DNA from: Alphaproteobacteria bacterium
GTDB taxonomy: Bacteria > Pseudomonadota > Alphaproteobacteria > UBA8366
Reading direction: 5' to 3'
Length of the DNA stretch: 64,000 bases
Assembly: GCA_009377445.1 (NCBI GenBank)
Contig: WHUA01000005.1
Span: 186,001-250,000 of the forward strand
The translations under genes were made by a program, and so were the position numbers. Below, piece after piece: positions 16,153 to 26,054 of the stretch (positions within the stretch are counted from its first letter, which is position 1; each line of letters starts with the position of its first letter). The notes beneath the pieces are model-generated. The model made no database searches. It was not told where the DNA came from and was given only the letters and a program-made list of their open reading frames with translations.

Positions 16153-18339
16153 GTGGAGGGAGGACGCCCGCTTCGCCTCCTGCCGCCGGCTGGTCAGGAT
16201 GAGCTCGGTATAGCCGTTCGGCTGGGCGCGTCCCAGGAAGACGAGGTCGCAGGCCGCCTTGAAGGCGACGCTGGCGTCGAAATCGGGCGCCATCGGGCGG
16301 TAGGCGGGGTCGCCGGCGTTCTGCTTGTCCACCACGGCCGCCATGCGCTTCATGGTCGCCATCACCTGGTCCTTGCCGCAGACGCCGTGATGCAGCCAGT
16401 TGGCGATGTGCTGGCTGGAGATGCGCAGTGTCGCCCGGTCCTCCATCAGGCCGATATCGTCGATGTCGGGCACCTTCGAGCAGCCGACGCCCTGGTCGAC
16501 CCAGCGGACCACGTAGCCGAGGATGCCCTGGGCGTTGTTGTCCAGTTCCTGCTGAATCGCCGCCGCCGGCCAGTTCGGGCGCTCCGCGACGGGAATGAAG
16601 AGGATGGCGTCGAGGCCCGCGCGCTTGCGCCCGGCGAGCTCCGCCTGCCGCGCCGCCACGTCCACCTGGTGATAATGGATGGCGTGCAGCGTCGCCGCGG
16701 TCGGCGACGGGACCCAGGCGGTGTTCGCGCCGGCCTTGGGGTGGGCGATCTTGGCGGCCATCATGGCGGCCATCTTGTCCGGCATGGCCCACATGCCCTT
16801 GCCGATCTGCGCCCTGCCCTTCAGGCCGCATTCGAGGCCGATATCGACGTTCCAGTCCTCGTAGGCCTGGATCCAGGGGGCGGCCTTCATGTCGCCCTTG
16901 CGGATCATCGGGCCAGCTTCCATCGAGGTGTGCATCTCGTCCCCGGTGCGGTCGAGGAAGCCGGTGTTGATGAAGACCACGCGGCTTGCGGCGGCCCGGA
17001 TGCATTCTTTCAGGTTGACCGTGGTGCGGCGCTCTTCGTCCATGATGCCCATCTTGAGCGTGCACCGCGGGAGGCCGAGCGCGTCCTCGACGCGTGCGAA
17101 CAGCGCGTCGGCGAAGGCGACCTCGGCCGGGCCGTGCATCTTCGGCTTGACGATGTAGATGGACCCGGCGCGGCTGTTGCGCCGGTCGCCGGCGCCCTTC
17201 AGGTCGTGCATCGCGATGAGCGCGGTGACCATGGCGTCGAGGATGCCCTCCGGCGCGGCGTTGCCGTCCTTGTCGAGCACCGCGTCGCAGGTCATGTGGT
17301 GGCCGACGTTGCGCACCAGCATCAGGCTCCGCCCCGGAAGCGTGAGCATGCCGCCGTCCGGGGCCGTGTACCGGCGGTCCGGCTCCAGGCTGCGGTCCAC
17401 CGGCCTGCCGTCCTTCTCGAAGCGCGCCGTGAGGCCGCCCGTCATCAGGCCGAGCCAGTTGCGATAGGCCAGCACCTTGTCCTCGGCGTCGACCGTGGCG
17501 ACGGAATCCTCGCAGTCCATGATCGTGGTGATGGCGGATTCGAGGATGACGTCCGCGATCCCGGCCCTGTCGTCCTTGCCGATGGCGTGCGCGCGGTCGA
17601 TGCGGATCTCGAAATGGATGCCGTGATTGCGGAGCAGCAGCGTCCCGGGCGCGGCCGGCTCGCCTTGATAGCCGGCGAATTGGCCGGGATCGGCGAGGCC
17701 GCTCCCCTTGCCGCCCGACAGCGTTACCACGAGCTTCCCGCCCTCGACCGCGTACCGCGTGGCGTCCCTGTGCGACCCGCCCGCGAGCGGCGCGGCCTCG
17801 TCCAGGAAGCCGCGCGCGAAGGCCACCACCTTCGCGCCCCGCCCCGGATCGTAGCCGTTTCCGCCCTCGCCCGGCGCCGCCGGGATGGCATCGGTGCCGT
17901 AGAGCGCGTCGTATAGGCTGCCCCAGCGCGCATTCGCGGCGTTCAGGGCGTAGCGGGCGTTGGTCAGCGGAACCACGAGCTGTGGGCCGGCGATGGTCGA
18001 TATCTCCCGGTCTACACCGGTGGTGGCGATCGTGAACGGCTTGCCTTCCGCGACGAGATAGCCGATGCCGGCGAGGAATTCCCGGTAGGCGCGCAGATCC
18101 ACCGACTGGTCGGCCGGCCGCTTGGATTGGCCGCGATGCCAGGCGTCGATCTCCTTCTGCAACCGGTCGCGCTCGGCAAGCAGCGCACGGATCTGCGGCC
18201 CGAGCTCGCCGACCAGCGCGGCCAGCGCCTCCCAGAACCGCGCCGGGGCCACGCCAGTGCCGGGGATCGCCTCGCCGCCGATGAAATCGTAAAGCGGCTT
18301 GGCGACCAGAAGGCCGCCGGCATCGACCCGATCGCTCAT
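16135..18339 (-). CDS. glcB: Malate synthase G
   Basis: 734 residues, the size of malate synthase G (about 720), which condenses glyoxylate and acetyl-CoA to malate. Recognisable blocks include [88 protein letters not shown] (catalytic Asp region), and [11 protein letters not shown] near the end. The ATG at 18339 has AGAGGA upstream; a longer frame to 18483 runs into a repeat and is unlikely. The last residues (SSLHRHSPT) come from a family A palindrome, so the natural terminus seems to have been replaced. No isocitrate lyase lies nearby, so the enzyme may serve glyoxylate from glycolate or other sources. Confidence 0.95.
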   Translation of the reverse strand: MSDRVDAGGLLVAKPLYDFIGGEAIPGTGVAPARFWEALAALVGELGPQIRALLAERDRLQKEIDAWHRGQSKRPADQSVDLRAYREFLAGIGYLVAEGKPFTIATTGVDREISTIAGPQLVVPLTNARYALNAANARWGSLYDALYGTDAIPAAPGEGGNGYDPGRGAKVVAFARGFLDEAAPLAGGSHRDATRYAVEGGKLVVTLSGGKGSGLADPGQFAGYQGEPAAPGTLLLRNHGIHFEIRIDRAHAIGKDDRAGIADVILESAITTIMDCEDSVATVDAEDKVLAYRNWLGLMTGGLTARFEKDGRPVDRSLEPDRRYTAPDGGMLTLPGRSLMLVRNVGHHMTCDAVLDKDGNAAPEGILDAMVTALIAMHDLKGAGDRRNSRAGSIYIVKPKMHGPAEVAFADALFARVEDALGLPRCTLKMGIMDEERRTTVNLKECIRAAASRVVFINTGFLDRTGDEMHTSMEAGPMIRKGDMKAAPWIQAYEDWNVDIGLECGLKGRAQIGKGMWAMPDKMAAMMAAKIAHPKAGANTAWVPSPTAATLHAIHYHQVDVAARQAELAGRKRAGLDAILFIPVAERPNWPAAAIQQELDNNAQGILGYVVRWVDQGVGCSKVPDIDDIGLMEDRATLRISSQHIANWLHHGVCGKDQVMATMKRMAAVVDKQNAGDPAYRPMAPDFDASVAFKAACDLVFLGRAQPNGYTELILTSRRQEAKRASSLHRHSPT

Positions 18340-18467
18340 GCGTCGTTCCTCTCCCGTTTCCGGTCGCGACCGTTTATACCGCATCGCAGCATAACCTATC
18401 GACTTAGTGAGTAGAAACCGATAGTTGGGCGTTTTTGCGGCAGCGTCGCCCGGGCTATCCCCGGCCG

Positions 18468-18573
18468 CTAGATCAATCTGCAATCAGGTGGAATCACCTG
18501 ATTGCAGAAAAATTGATCTAGTTTAAAAGCTAGAGCAACTTATCTGCGTCCGACAGGACGCAGGTTGCTCTAG
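18468..18573. repeat. Family D double-hairpin element, copy D1
   Basis: Two perfect-ended hairpins back to back. The first is at 18468-18521 (CTAGATCAAT...ATTGATCTAG with inner TGCAATCAGGTG/CACCTGATTGCA). The second is at 18530-18573 (CTAGAGCAAC...GTTGCTCTAG with inner TGCGTCC/GGACGCA). They are joined by TTTAAAAG. Copy D2 at 43596 has the same two stems with changes mainly in loops and linker. The outer CTAG provides the TAG stop of the gene at 18570. Confidence 0.8.
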
Positions 18574-19391
18574 CGGAAGGCGGAGCCGCTTGCGGCCTGC
18601 ACCGGAAGCGCGGCGCTCTGCGGCCGTCCGCGGATCACTTCATGGGCGATGGACAGGCTTTTCTCGCGGTTCATGCCGGCACGGATACGCCGGTCGTAGA
18701 GGATCCGGATCGCCATGATGTCCCACGGGCTGTAGTCGTCCGCGCGGGCGGACGAATCCCGGTAGGCCAGTACCGAGCGGATCTCGCTCCTCGTCTTGGG
18801 ATACCAGTGGCTGTCGAAGCCGAGCGCGTGCATGAATTCATGCTTGAGGCAGTCGGTGAAGCCCTCGCTCAGCACCATGTAGCCGACCTGCAGCAAGCCG
18901 CCGAGGCCATGCGTCTCGGTCTGGCAGACGACGTCGCGGGTCTTGTACAGCCGCTGGAAGGTCACGCGCGAAAGCAGCTTCACGTTGATGACGTTCCAGG
19001 CGTCCGGCACGGCCGAGGCGCCCGGCGGCATCACGGTGAAGGGAAGATCGGTCCAACGCGTGATCCGCGCCAGCAGATCCTCGATCTCGGCGCGAAGGGT
19101 CTCCGCCCGCTCGTCGAGCACGACCTTTACCGGTCCGGCCCACTTCCGCACCCAGGGTGGGCGGTTGTTGAACGGCCCGTAGTCCTCGGTCAGCGCAAGC
19201 TTGTCGAAGAAGCGGATGAATTCGGGAGTCAGCGGCACCGGCGCGTCCTGGTCGAACGCGCGCCCGGCCGGCATCGTGGCCGCCATCGTGGCCGCGACGG
19301 CGACGACGCCGCAAATCAGGGATAGAAGAAAGCGACCCAATCCCGGTCTCTCCGCCGTGCCACGACATATGGCAGGCGGTGGGCCGGCCAT
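18570..19391 (-). CDS. DUF2927-type secreted zinc-protease-like protein
   Basis: About 273 residues (256 if the TTG at 19340, which has GGAGAG upstream, is used). The N-terminus holds a hydrophobic export signal ending near PAGRA, so it is probably periplasmic. The centre carries CLKHEFMHALGFDSHW, an extended HExxHxxGFxSH zinc site of the metzincin type, as in the DUF2927 family. Substrate unknown. The stop TAG is the edge of the double-hairpin element D1. It lies downstream of coaD on the same strand with a 38-bp gap and may be the last gene of a gyrA-coaD transcript, or have its own promoter. Confidence 0.8.
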   Translation of the reverse strand: MAGPPPAICRGTAERPGLGRFLLSLICGVVAVAATMAATMPAGRAFDQDAPVPLTPEFIRFFDKLALTEDYGPFNNRPPWVRKWAGPVKVVLDERAETLRAEIEDLLARITRWTDLPFTVMPPGASAVPDAWNVINVKLLSRVTFQRLYKTRDVVCQTETHGLGGLLQVGYMVLSEGFTDCLKHEFMHALGFDSHWYPKTRSEIRSVLAYRDSSARADDYSPWDIMAIRILYDRRIRAGMNREKSLSIAHEVIRGRPQSAALPVQAASGSAFR

Positions 19392-19429
19392 GGCGGTACT
19401 CTAGCGCCACATTGGTTAACCAACGGTTA

Positions 19430-19933
19430 TCAGCGGGGGAATTTGCCTGCGACGATCTCCGCGATGCGCGCGGGGACGAACGGCTTGATGTTGCCGCCGA
19501 GCATCGCGATCTCCTTGACGAAGCGCGAGGAGATGAAGTGGTTGCGGTCCGAGGCCATCAGGAAGACGGTCTCGATCTCGGCGTCGAGGTAGCGGTTCAT
19601 CGACGCCATCTGGAACTCGTACTCGAAGTCTGAAACCGCCCTGAGGCCGCGGATGATGACATCCGCCTTGTTGTCGCGGGCGAACTCGACCAGCAGGTTG
19701 TCGAACGGCTTGACCACGATCTTCGCCCTGAGCGCGCCGTTCGCGGCGATCTCGTCCTGGACCATCTGGACGCGCTCGTCCACGCTGAACATCGGGCCCT
19801 TGCCGATATTGCGGGCCACCGCCACGATCAGGGTATCGACCATGTGGGTCGCCGCCCGCTTTATGATGTCGAGATGGCCATTCGTGATCGGGTCGAATGT
19901 CCCCGGATACAGCCCGATGCTTGCACTCGTCAT
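19430..19933 (-). CDS. coaD: Phosphopantetheine adenylyltransferase
   Basis: 167 residues, typical for CoaD, which transfers AMP from ATP to 4'-phosphopantetheine in coenzyme A synthesis. The nucleotidyltransferase site is GTFDPITNGH (residues about 10-19), with RGLRAVSDFEYE in the middle and the family end motif HFISSRFVKEIA. It follows gyrA on the same strand after 18 bases, so it is very likely co-transcribed with it. Confidence 0.96.
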   Translation of the reverse strand: MTSASIGLYPGTFDPITNGHLDIIKRAATHMVDTLIVAVARNIGKGPMFSVDERVQMVQDEIAANGALRAKIVVKPFDNLLVEFARDNKADVIIRGLRAVSDFEYEFQMASMNRYLDAEIETVFLMASDRNHFISSRFVKEIAMLGGNIKPFVPARIAEIVAGKFPR

Positions 19934-19951
19934 ATTCGCTGATTCCCCGAT

Positions 19952-22687
19952 TCAGGTCCCCTGCTCACCGTCGCTTGGCCCGGTGTCGGCCGGCCCGTCG
20001 TCATCCGGCCCGTCGCCGTCTTCCCTGAGCCGCGCGACCGAGACCACCCTCTCCTCTTCGCCGACGCGGAGCAACGTCACTCCCTGCGTCAGGCGCCCCG
20101 CAATACGGATATCGTCCACCGGACAGCGAATCAACTGCCCGCCGTTCGTCACCAGCATGAGCTGGTCGGTCCGGTCGATCGGGAAGGCCGCGACGACGGC
20201 GCCGTTGCGCTCGGTCACCTCGATATTGCGGATCCCTTTCCCGCCCCGGCCCGTGATCCGGTACTCGTAGGCCGAGCTGCGCTTGCCGAAGCCGTTCTCG
20301 GTGACGACCAGGATGAACTGCTCGCCCGCCGCGAACGCGTCGAACTGATCCTGCGGCATGGTCGGCAATTCGCGCGGCTCGCCGTTCTCGGCTTCGCCGT
20401 TTTCGCCGGAGCGGCGCATCGCCGAGGCGATGCGCAGGTAGACGTCGCGCTGCTCGACGTCGATCTCGGCATGCTCCAGCATCGACATGGAAATGACCAC
20501 GTCGCCCTTGCCGAGGCGGACGCCGCGAACGCCGGTCGACGTGCGGCCTTCGAAGACGCGCACGTCGGTCACCGGAAAGCGGATGCACATGCCGTGCTTG
20601 GTGGCCAGCAGCACGTCCTGGCTCTCGGTGCAGATGCGCACGTTGACCAGGCGCTCGTCGTCCTGCAGCTTCATGGCGATCTTGCCGTTCGCCTTGATGT
20701 TGACGAAGTCGCTCAGCCGGTTGCGGCGCACGTCGCCGCCGGAGGTGGCGAACATGACGAAGCTGTCGGCGGCTTCGCTCTCGTCCTCGGGCAGCATCAT
20801 GACGGTGGAGATGGTCTCGCCGTCCGCCAGCGGCAGCAGGTTCACCATCGCCTTGCCGCGCGCCTGGGGGCTGCCGAGCGGCAGCTTGTAGACCTTGAGC
20901 TCGTAGACGATGCCGCGGGTTGAGAAGAAGAGCACGCGCGTGTGCGTGGATGTCACGAAGACGCGGCTGACGAAGTCGCCTTCCCGCGTGCTCATCCCGG
21001 CGCGGCCCTTGCCGCCCCGCCGCTGCGCCCGGTAGGTGGAGAGCGGCACCCGCTTGATGTAGCCGCTGTAGGTGACCGTGACGACCATGTCCTCGCGCTG
21101 GATCAGGTCCTCGATGTCCTGCTCGAACTCGAGGTCCTCGATCGTCGTGCGGCGGTCGTCGGCATAGGCCTCCCGCATCTCGGCCAGCTCGCCGCGGATC
21201 ACGCCCAGCAGCTTGTCGCGCGATTGCAGGATGGCGAGGAAGCCTTCGATCTTGTCCGCGATCTCCTTGGTCTCGGCGACCAGCTTTTCGCGCTCCATCC
21301 CGGTCAGGCGCTGCAGGCGCAGATCCAGGATGGCGCGCGCCTGCGGCTCGGACAGCCGGTATTTGCCGTCGATCACCTGATGGCCGGGGTCGTCGATCAG
21401 CCGGATGAAGGGCGCCACTTCTTCGGCCGGCCAATCGCGCTCCATCAATTGCTGGCGCGCGGTCGCAGGGTCGGCGGCCCGGCGGATCAGCTCGATCACC
21501 TGGTCGATATTGTTGATGGCGACCAGCAGGCCGGCCAAGATGTGCGCCCGCTCGCGCGATTTGCGCAGCTCGAAGATCGTCCGCCGGGTCACCACCTCCT
21601 CGCGGAAGCGGAGGAACGCGACGATGATGTCCCGGAGGGTCATCATCTCGGGCCGGCCGCCGTTGAGCGCCAGCATGTTGACGCCGAAGCTCGTCTGCAG
21701 CGGCGAGAAGCGGTAGAGCTGCGCCAGGACGACGTCGGCCATGGCGTCCCGCTTCAGCTCGACCACGACGCGCACGCCGTCGCGGTCGGACTCGTCCCTG
21801 AGGTCGGAAATCCCGTCGATCGTCTTGTCGCGCACCAGCTCGGCGATGCGCTCCAGCATGCGCGCCTTGTTTACCTGATAGGGGATCTCGGTGACGACGA
21901 TCGCCTCGCGCTCCCTGGCGAGCGTCTCGAAATGCGTGCGGCCGCGCATGACGACGGAGCCGCGGCCGGTGTGGTAGGCCGCGCGGATGCCGGCGCGGCC
22001 GAGGATCAGCGCGCCGGTCGGGAAATCCGGCCCGGGGACGATCTCGATCAGCTCCTCGACGGAGATGTCCGGGTTGTCGAGATAGGCCAGGCAGGCGTCG
22101 ATCACCTCGCCCAGATTGTGCGGCGGAATGTTGGTCGCCATGCCGACCGCGATGCCGCCCGCGCCGTTGACCAGCAGGTTCGGGAAGCGCGCCGGCAGGA
22201 CCATCGGCTCTTTCGACGATTCGTCGTAGTTCGCCTGGAAGTCGACGGTTTCCTTGTCGATGTCGTCGATCAGCGATTCGGCGGCCTTGGCGAGGCGGGC
22301 CTCGGTATAGCGCATGGCCGCCGCGGGATCGCCGTCCATCGAGCCGAAGTTGCCCTGGCCGTCGATCAGCATGAGCCGCATGGAGAAGTCCTGCGCCATC
22401 CGCACCATGGCGTCGTAGATCGCCTGGTCGCCGTGCGGGTGGTATTTGCCCATGACGTCGCCGACGATGCGCGCCGACTTGCGGTAGGGCTTGGTCGAAT
22501 CGTAGCCGTTCTCGTGCATCGAGAAGAGGATGCGGCGATGCACCGGCTTGAGGCCGTCGCGGACATCGGGAAGCGCCCGGCTGACGATTACGCTCATCGC
22601 GTAATCGAGGTAGGAGCGCTTCATCTCCTCCTCGATGGTGATCTGGGTGATGTCGAACGGCTTCTCGCCGCTAGGCGTCATGCTCAA
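19952..22687 (-). CDS. gyrA: DNA gyrase subunit A
   Basis: About 911 residues, normal for GyrA, the breakage-reunion subunit that introduces negative supercoils with GyrB. The N-terminal winged-helix domain shows [18 protein letters not shown], and the catalytic Tyr is in [10 protein letters not shown]. The quinolone pocket has Gln at the position of E. coli Ser83 and keeps Asp at the position of Asp87. The C-terminal pinwheel has the GyrA box QRRGGKG near [17 protein letters not shown] at 22687 and an ATG six bases later are both possible starts; the ATG is the simpler choice. The C-terminal tail is acidic. It heads a transcript with coaD. Confidence 0.96.
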   Translation of the reverse strand: MSMTPSGEKPFDITQITIEEEMKRSYLDYAMSVIVSRALPDVRDGLKPVHRRILFSMHENGYDSTKPYRKSARIVGDVMGKYHPHGDQAIYDAMVRMAQDFSMRLMLIDGQGNFGSMDGDPAAAMRYTEARLAKAAESLIDDIDKETVDFQANYDESSKEPMVLPARFPNLLVNGAGGIAVGMATNIPPHNLGEVIDACLAYLDNPDISVEELIEIVPGPDFPTGALILGRAGIRAAYHTGRGSVVMRGRTHFETLAREREAIVVTEIPYQVNKARMLERIAELVRDKTIDGISDLRDESDRDGVRVVVELKRDAMADVVLAQLYRFSPLQTSFGVNMLALNGGRPEMMTLRDIIVAFLRFREEVVTRRTIFELRKSRERAHILAGLLVAINNIDQVIELIRRAADPATARQQLMERDWPAEEVAPFIRLIDDPGHQVIDGKYRLSEPQARAILDLRLQRLTGMEREKLVAETKEIADKIEGFLAILQSRDKLLGVIRGELAEMREAYADDRRTTIEDLEFEQDIEDLIQREDMVVTVTYSGYIKRVPLSTYRAQRRGGKGRAGMSTREGDFVSRVFVTSTHTRVLFFSTRGIVYELKVYKLPLGSPQARGKAMVNLLPLADGETISTVMMLPEDESEAADSFVMFATSGGDVRRNRLSDFVNIKANGKIAMKLQDDERLVNVRICTESQDVLLATKHGMCIRFPVTDVRVFEGRTSTGVRGVRLGKGDVVISMSMLEHAEIDVEQRDVYLRIASAMRRSGENGEAENGEPRELPTMPQDQFDAFAAGEQFILVVTENGFGKRSSAYEYRITGRGGKGIRNIEVTERNGAVVAAFPIDRTDQLMLVTNGGQLIRCPVDDIRIAGRLTQGVTLLRVGEEERVVSVARLREDGDGPDDDGPADTGPSDGEQGT

Positions 22688-22833
22688 GGCGTCTGATCGA
22701 TCCGAAAAAAGCTAGGGGTCATTCCCAGGAGCTGCCGGCCGAAACGGCCATATTGCAGTGCGGAATGTAGCAGACGCGGCCGCTTGGAACAATGCGCCGG
22801 GTCCGGCCGCCGGGGGCTGCGGCCGCGGGGAAA

Positions 22834-22864
22834 CCGGAAGGACGGTAAAGCCGTCCCTCCGGCC
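22834..22864 (-). terminator. Hairpin between the OmpA-like lipoprotein gene and gyrA
   Basis: CCGGAAGGACGG and CCGTCCCTCCGG form a strong stem around TAAAG. It lies 20 bases after the stop of the gene at 22884. The T-run seen by a leftward polymerase precedes the stem instead of following it, so this is not a standard intrinsic terminator. Confidence 0.4.
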
Positions 22865-22883
22865 CCGATCGGTCAAAAAAAAC

Positions 22884-23348
22884 CTATTTCATCAAATAGA
22901 TCTCGGCACGGCGCGCGTTCTCGCCGGTGGCGGCATCGCTGTCCTGCGCCTCGCCTGCCCCGGCAACTTCGACGGAGCCGACGCCCGCGGTCGACAGCTT
23001 TTGCTTGATCGATTCGGCGCGGCGCATCGAGAGCTGCTGATTGTAGCGTGGGCTGCCGCGGCTGTCGGTGTAGGCGACAACCCGGGCCTTGCCCACCTTG
23101 TCCTGCTGGATCGCGCTGAGCGCCTGGGACAGGGTGCTTTCCGAGGTTTCCGTCAGGGCCGTGGAGTTGGACTTGAAATAGACGACGTACTTCTGATCGG
23201 CGGCCTGGTCGGAGCTGAACGCGCTCTTCACCGTGCTGCCGAATTCCGACATAGAGTCCGATACCTTGCCGCCGTATTCCGACATCGTGTCGCAGGCGCC
23301 GAGCAGCGCCAGCATGCCGGTGGCAGCGACCAGTGCTTTGATTTTCAT
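22884..23348 (-). CDS. OmpA-family lipoprotein
   Basis: 154 residues: a signal peptide with lipobox LGAC, a short linker, then an OmpA C-terminal (peptidoglycan-binding) domain. The domain shows YFKSNSTAL, the signature YTDSRGSPRYNQQLSMRRAESI with the Asp and Arg that bind diaminopimelate, and a final ENARRAEIYL. It is probably an outer-membrane lipoprotein tethered to murein. It is the least similar of three such lipoproteins within 3.2 kb (also 24480 and 25587), all on the minus strand. Confidence 0.88.
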   Translation of the reverse strand: MKIKALVAATGMLALLGACDTMSEYGGKVSDSMSEFGSTVKSAFSSDQAADQKYVVYFKSNSTALTETSESTLSQALSAIQQDKVGKARVVAYTDSRGSPRYNQQLSMRRAESIKQKLSTAGVGSVEVAGAGEAQDSDAATGENARRAEIYLMK

Positions 23349-23485
23349 GGGCTTCCTCCTCGACTTGGGCCGCCGCCCCCGGGATTGCCGGCGGGCGGCG
23401 CTTGGCGGAGTAGACCCTGGGGCGGGTTAACACATTGTTAACGGGTCCGGCCCGGGTCCGGCCCCGGCCCCGCCCTCGTCCCCGC

Positions 23486-24307
23486 TCAGGCTTGCGCCAT
23501 GCGGACCTGGCGCTGGGGGTAAGGAATGGTGATGCCGTCGGCGTCCAGCCGCTCCTTGATGGCCTTGGTGAGGGCGAACTTCGCCGTGCCGTAGCCCGAG
23601 GTGTCGCACCACGCCTGGACCGTCAGGTTGACCGCGCTGTCGGCCAGCTCCGATACGGCGATCAGGGGCGCTGGGCTGCTGTGGATACGCTCGTCCGCGC
23701 CGATGACGGCGCCGAGCGACGCAATCGCCCGGTCGATGTCGTCCTCGTAGGAGATCCCGACGACGAGGTCGATGCGGCGCGTCCGGTTGATGCTGTAGTT
23801 CTTGATGGCGGAGCCCCAGATGGCGGCGTTGGGGACGCTTATCCGTATGTTGTCCGGCGTGTTCATCTCGGTCAGAAAAAGGCCGAGCTCCTGCACGGTT
23901 CCGGCCTGCCCGCCGGCATCGATGTAGTCGCCGACCTTGAACGGCCGGAAGATCAGCAGCATGACGCCGGCGGCGACGTTGCTGAGGGTGCCCTGCATCG
24001 CGAGGCCGATGGCGAGGCCGGCCGCGCCCAGGACCGCGATCAGGCTCGCCGTCTGAACGCCGAAGCGGTTCAGCACCGCCAGGACGACGATGATCACGAT
24101 GAAATATCGCACGATGCTGGCGAAGAACACGCGCAGCGTCGTATCGAGGCGCGTGATCCGGGAGAGCGCCGAAAGCGTCGCCTGCTGCGCCCAGCCGGCG
24201 AACATCAGGCCGAGGACGAGAATGGTGATCGCGCCCAATACGTCCAGGCCATAGGTCGCGGCCGCGGCGGTGACTTCATTGACGATTTCGGAAAGCTTCT
24301 CTTCCAT
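23486..24307 (-). CDS. Small-conductance mechanosensitive channel (MscS family)
   Basis: 273 residues, close to E. coli MscS (286). Three N-terminal membrane helices are predicted. TM3 and the beta domain give the family signature GLAIGLAMQGTLSNVAAG followed by LIFRPFKVGDYID and the NAAIWGSAIKNYS block. MscS channels open on membrane tension to release solutes after osmotic downshock. The ATG at 24307 has GGGAG at about ten bases; an upstream extension of the frame is low-complexity Arg/Pro sequence. It is flanked by OmpA-like lipoprotein genes on both sides in the same orientation. Confidence 0.93.
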   Translation of the reverse strand: MEEKLSEIVNEVTAAAATYGLDVLGAITILVLGLMFAGWAQQATLSALSRITRLDTTLRVFFASIVRYFIVIIVVLAVLNRFGVQTASLIAVLGAAGLAIGLAMQGTLSNVAAGVMLLIFRPFKVGDYIDAGGQAGTVQELGLFLTEMNTPDNIRISVPNAAIWGSAIKNYSINRTRRIDLVVGISYEDDIDRAIASLGAVIGADERIHSSPAPLIAVSELADSAVNLTVQAWCDTSGYGTAKFALTKAIKERLDADGITIPYPQRQVRMAQA

Positions 24308-24408
24308 GATCGCTTGCTCCCTTGGAGTGTAGCCGGCTGCGAGCGCCCGGAAGCGCCCCCTGGAACGGCTCGCCGGAGCGGCATTCCGGAACGGCACTCC
24401 GGAACGGC

Positions 24409-24437
24409 ACAGGGGGCAGCATGGCGCCGCCCCCTGT
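24409..24437 (-). terminator. Hairpin between OmpA-like lipoprotein and MscS genes
   Basis: ACAGGGGGC and GCCCCCTGT are perfect 9-bp complements in the gap after the stop of the leftward gene at 24480. There is no T-run, so it may weaken read-through or stabilise a 3' end without acting as a full terminator. Confidence 0.4.
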
Positions 24438-24479
24438 ATTAGCCGTTCAGTAGCAGTCTTTCCCAGGCAAAACTTTGTT

Positions 24480-25304
24480 CTAATTGAAAATAATGACGGC
24501 TCGCCTGTTCTCCTGGTTCGGCTTGGAGGTGTCGACGACCGGCTCGACCGGCCCCCGCGCATCCACCCTGACCACTTCGGCGCCGGCATCCTTTAGCGTG
24601 TCTTCGATGCTCTTTCCGCGCATCTCGGCCAGCTTGGCATTGTAGGACTTGTCGCCGGAGAGGTCGGTATAGCTGATGACCTGCACGGTCTGGGGCTTCT
24701 CCAGCTTCACGTCGCGGACGATCCCCGCCATCTGGCTCTGCGACTGCGGGGTCAACTCGGTGGAGTCGAACTTGAAGTGGACGACCTGCTGCTCCGGGGC
24801 CTTGGCCGCCATTTTTTCGGGAGCCAGCGCCGCCATGGCGGTATCGAAGCCGTTGCGGCAGGCGGCGATATCGTCGTACTGCCAGCCCTCTTCCTGCTGT
24901 TCCATCCAGCAATCGAACATGGTTTGCGCCTTCGCCGCCGTCTCCGGCTTCTTCGTGGCCTCGGCGCTGCCGAGCGCGGAAACGAGACGCCCGCGGGCTT
25001 CGGTCAGGGTCTTGTCCTCAGGCGCCCCGATTCTGCGGGACTTCACCTCGTCGGGAGCGATCGACGTCCCCGTCGCCGCTTCCTTCGCCTTCGTGGCGTA
25101 ATGCCGGGCGGAGCCGCGGTCGCCTTGCTCCAGCTCCGATTCGGCCAGGGCGACATAATCCTTGTGCAGGTTCTGCGTGAAGCTGGAGCCGGTCGGCTGG
25201 ATCGCGGCCGCTTCGCTGACGTCGCGCGTGCTCGAACAAGCGCCCAGGAAAAGCACGCCGATGGCGCACGCGGCGAGCGTCGAAACATTGCAAATCGAAT
25301 TCAT
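24480..25304 (-). CDS. OmpA-family lipoprotein with N-terminal helical extension
   Basis: 274 residues. Signal peptide with lipobox LGAC (CSSTRDVSE follows), then a 140-residue helical, charged domain resembling a repeat-type scaffold (YVALAESELEQGDRGSARHYATKAKEAA). The C-terminal OmpA-like domain follows: HFKFDSTEL, SYTDLSGDKSYNAKLAEMRG and NRRAVIIF. The Asp and Arg expected for peptidoglycan binding are present. The ATG at 25304 has GGAGG upstream. The C-terminal half is clearly similar to the next protein (25587), so the two probably arose by duplication, with this one carrying an extra periplasmic domain. Confidence 0.87.
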   Translation of the reverse strand: MNSICNVSTLAACAIGVLFLGACSSTRDVSEAAAIQPTGSSFTQNLHKDYVALAESELEQGDRGSARHYATKAKEAATGTSIAPDEVKSRRIGAPEDKTLTEARGRLVSALGSAEATKKPETAAKAQTMFDCWMEQQEEGWQYDDIAACRNGFDTAMAALAPEKMAAKAPEQQVVHFKFDSTELTPQSQSQMAGIVRDVKLEKPQTVQVISYTDLSGDKSYNAKLAEMRGKSIEDTLKDAGAEVVRVDARGPVEPVVDTSKPNQENRRAVIIFN

Positions 25305-25439
25305 GTGACAGGTACCTCCATGCTCTGTCGGCGCCGGCGGCGCCGAACATGACACTGCGCCGCTTCCATCCTCGATCGACGGCAGGCGGCGACATACCCC
25401 TCCACAAGAAAACGGTAGTGGAGTAACCGCTTATACGCA

Positions 25440-25457
25440 ATACGGGGATACCCGTAT
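25440..25457. promoter_or_regulatory. Palindrome upstream of the OmpA-like lipoprotein gene
   Basis: ATACGGG and CCCGTAT are perfect complements around GATA, about 136 bases before the ATG at 25304. Either a regulator-binding site or a small hairpin. Confidence 0.35.
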
Positions 25458-25522
25458 GACGAATTATACCACCAATGCGTCAGTTTTTCGGGCGATCGGT
25501 CGGGGACCTCGGAGCAGGAGGC

Positions 25523-25549
25523 AAAGAAAAAGGGGCCGCGACCGGCCCC
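25523..25549 (-). terminator. Intrinsic terminator of the OmpA-like lipoprotein gene at 25587
   Basis: Read leftward, GGGGCC-ggtcgc-GGCCCC is followed at once by TTTTTCTTT. It lies 38 bases after the stop codon at 25587, so this gene ends transcription here and the next lipoprotein gene needs its own promoter. Confidence 0.75.
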
Positions 25550-25586
25550 TCTTCCATGCGGACGTGAATGTTCGGAGAGCGGCGAC

Positions 25587-26054
25587 TTACTTCTTGTCCT
25601 TCGCGAAGATGATGACCGCGCGCCGGTTGGCGTCGACCTTGCCCTTCTTGTCGACGACCGGATCCTCGGCGCCGATGGCGTCGATGTTGATCTTCTTGGC
25701 GCCGGCGTCCTTAAGCGCTTCCTGGAAATAGGCGCCGCGCTTCTCGGCGAGCTTCTTGTTGTAGGCCGGGCTGCCGGTGAGGTCGGAGTAGATCCGCACG
25801 GTGACTTCTTTCACCTTGTAGGTCCCGACTTTCTGGAGAATGTCAAAGAAATCGCTGTGCGACTTCTCGGTCATATCCGGAGAGTTATTCTTGAAATAGA
25901 CGGTGAAGGGGCTGCCCGACGGCGGCAGTTTCTTCTTCTCCGCCGGTTTCGCAGCCGGTGTCGCTTCAGCTTTCTTCTCGGCGGACTCCATGCTGGCGCA
26001 GGCGCCCAGGAATCCCAGGGCCAAGACCGATGCCAAAATTACGAGACGTTTCAT
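25587..26054 (-). CDS. Small OmpA-family lipoprotein
   Basis: 155 residues: signal peptide with lipobox LGAC, a 25-residue Ala/Lys/Pro linker, then an OmpA-like domain with YFKNNSPDM, SDLTGSPAYNKKLAEKRGAYF and NRRAVIIFAK. Probably an outer-membrane murein-associated lipoprotein. The ATG at 26054 follows AGGAGG at a longish 12 bases; an in-frame TTG at 26075 would cover the ribosome site and is less likely. It is followed by its own strong terminator. The domain is very like that of the protein at 24480 and less like that at 22884. Confidence 0.87.
   Translation of the reverse strand: MKRLVILASVLALGFLGACASMESAEKKAEATPAAKPAEKKKLPPSGSPFTVYFKNNSPDMTEKSHSDFFDILQKVGTYKVKEVTVRIYSDLTGSPAYNKKLAEKRGAYFQEALKDAGAKKINIDAIGAEDPVVDKKGKVDANRRAVIIFAKDKK

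Noticed and set aside
16147..17916. A 589-codon frame antisense to malate synthase
   Set aside because: Shadow of a highly conserved enzyme gene.
20942..22696. A 584-codon frame antisense to gyrA
   Set aside because: Shadow frame; no domain and no ribosome site.
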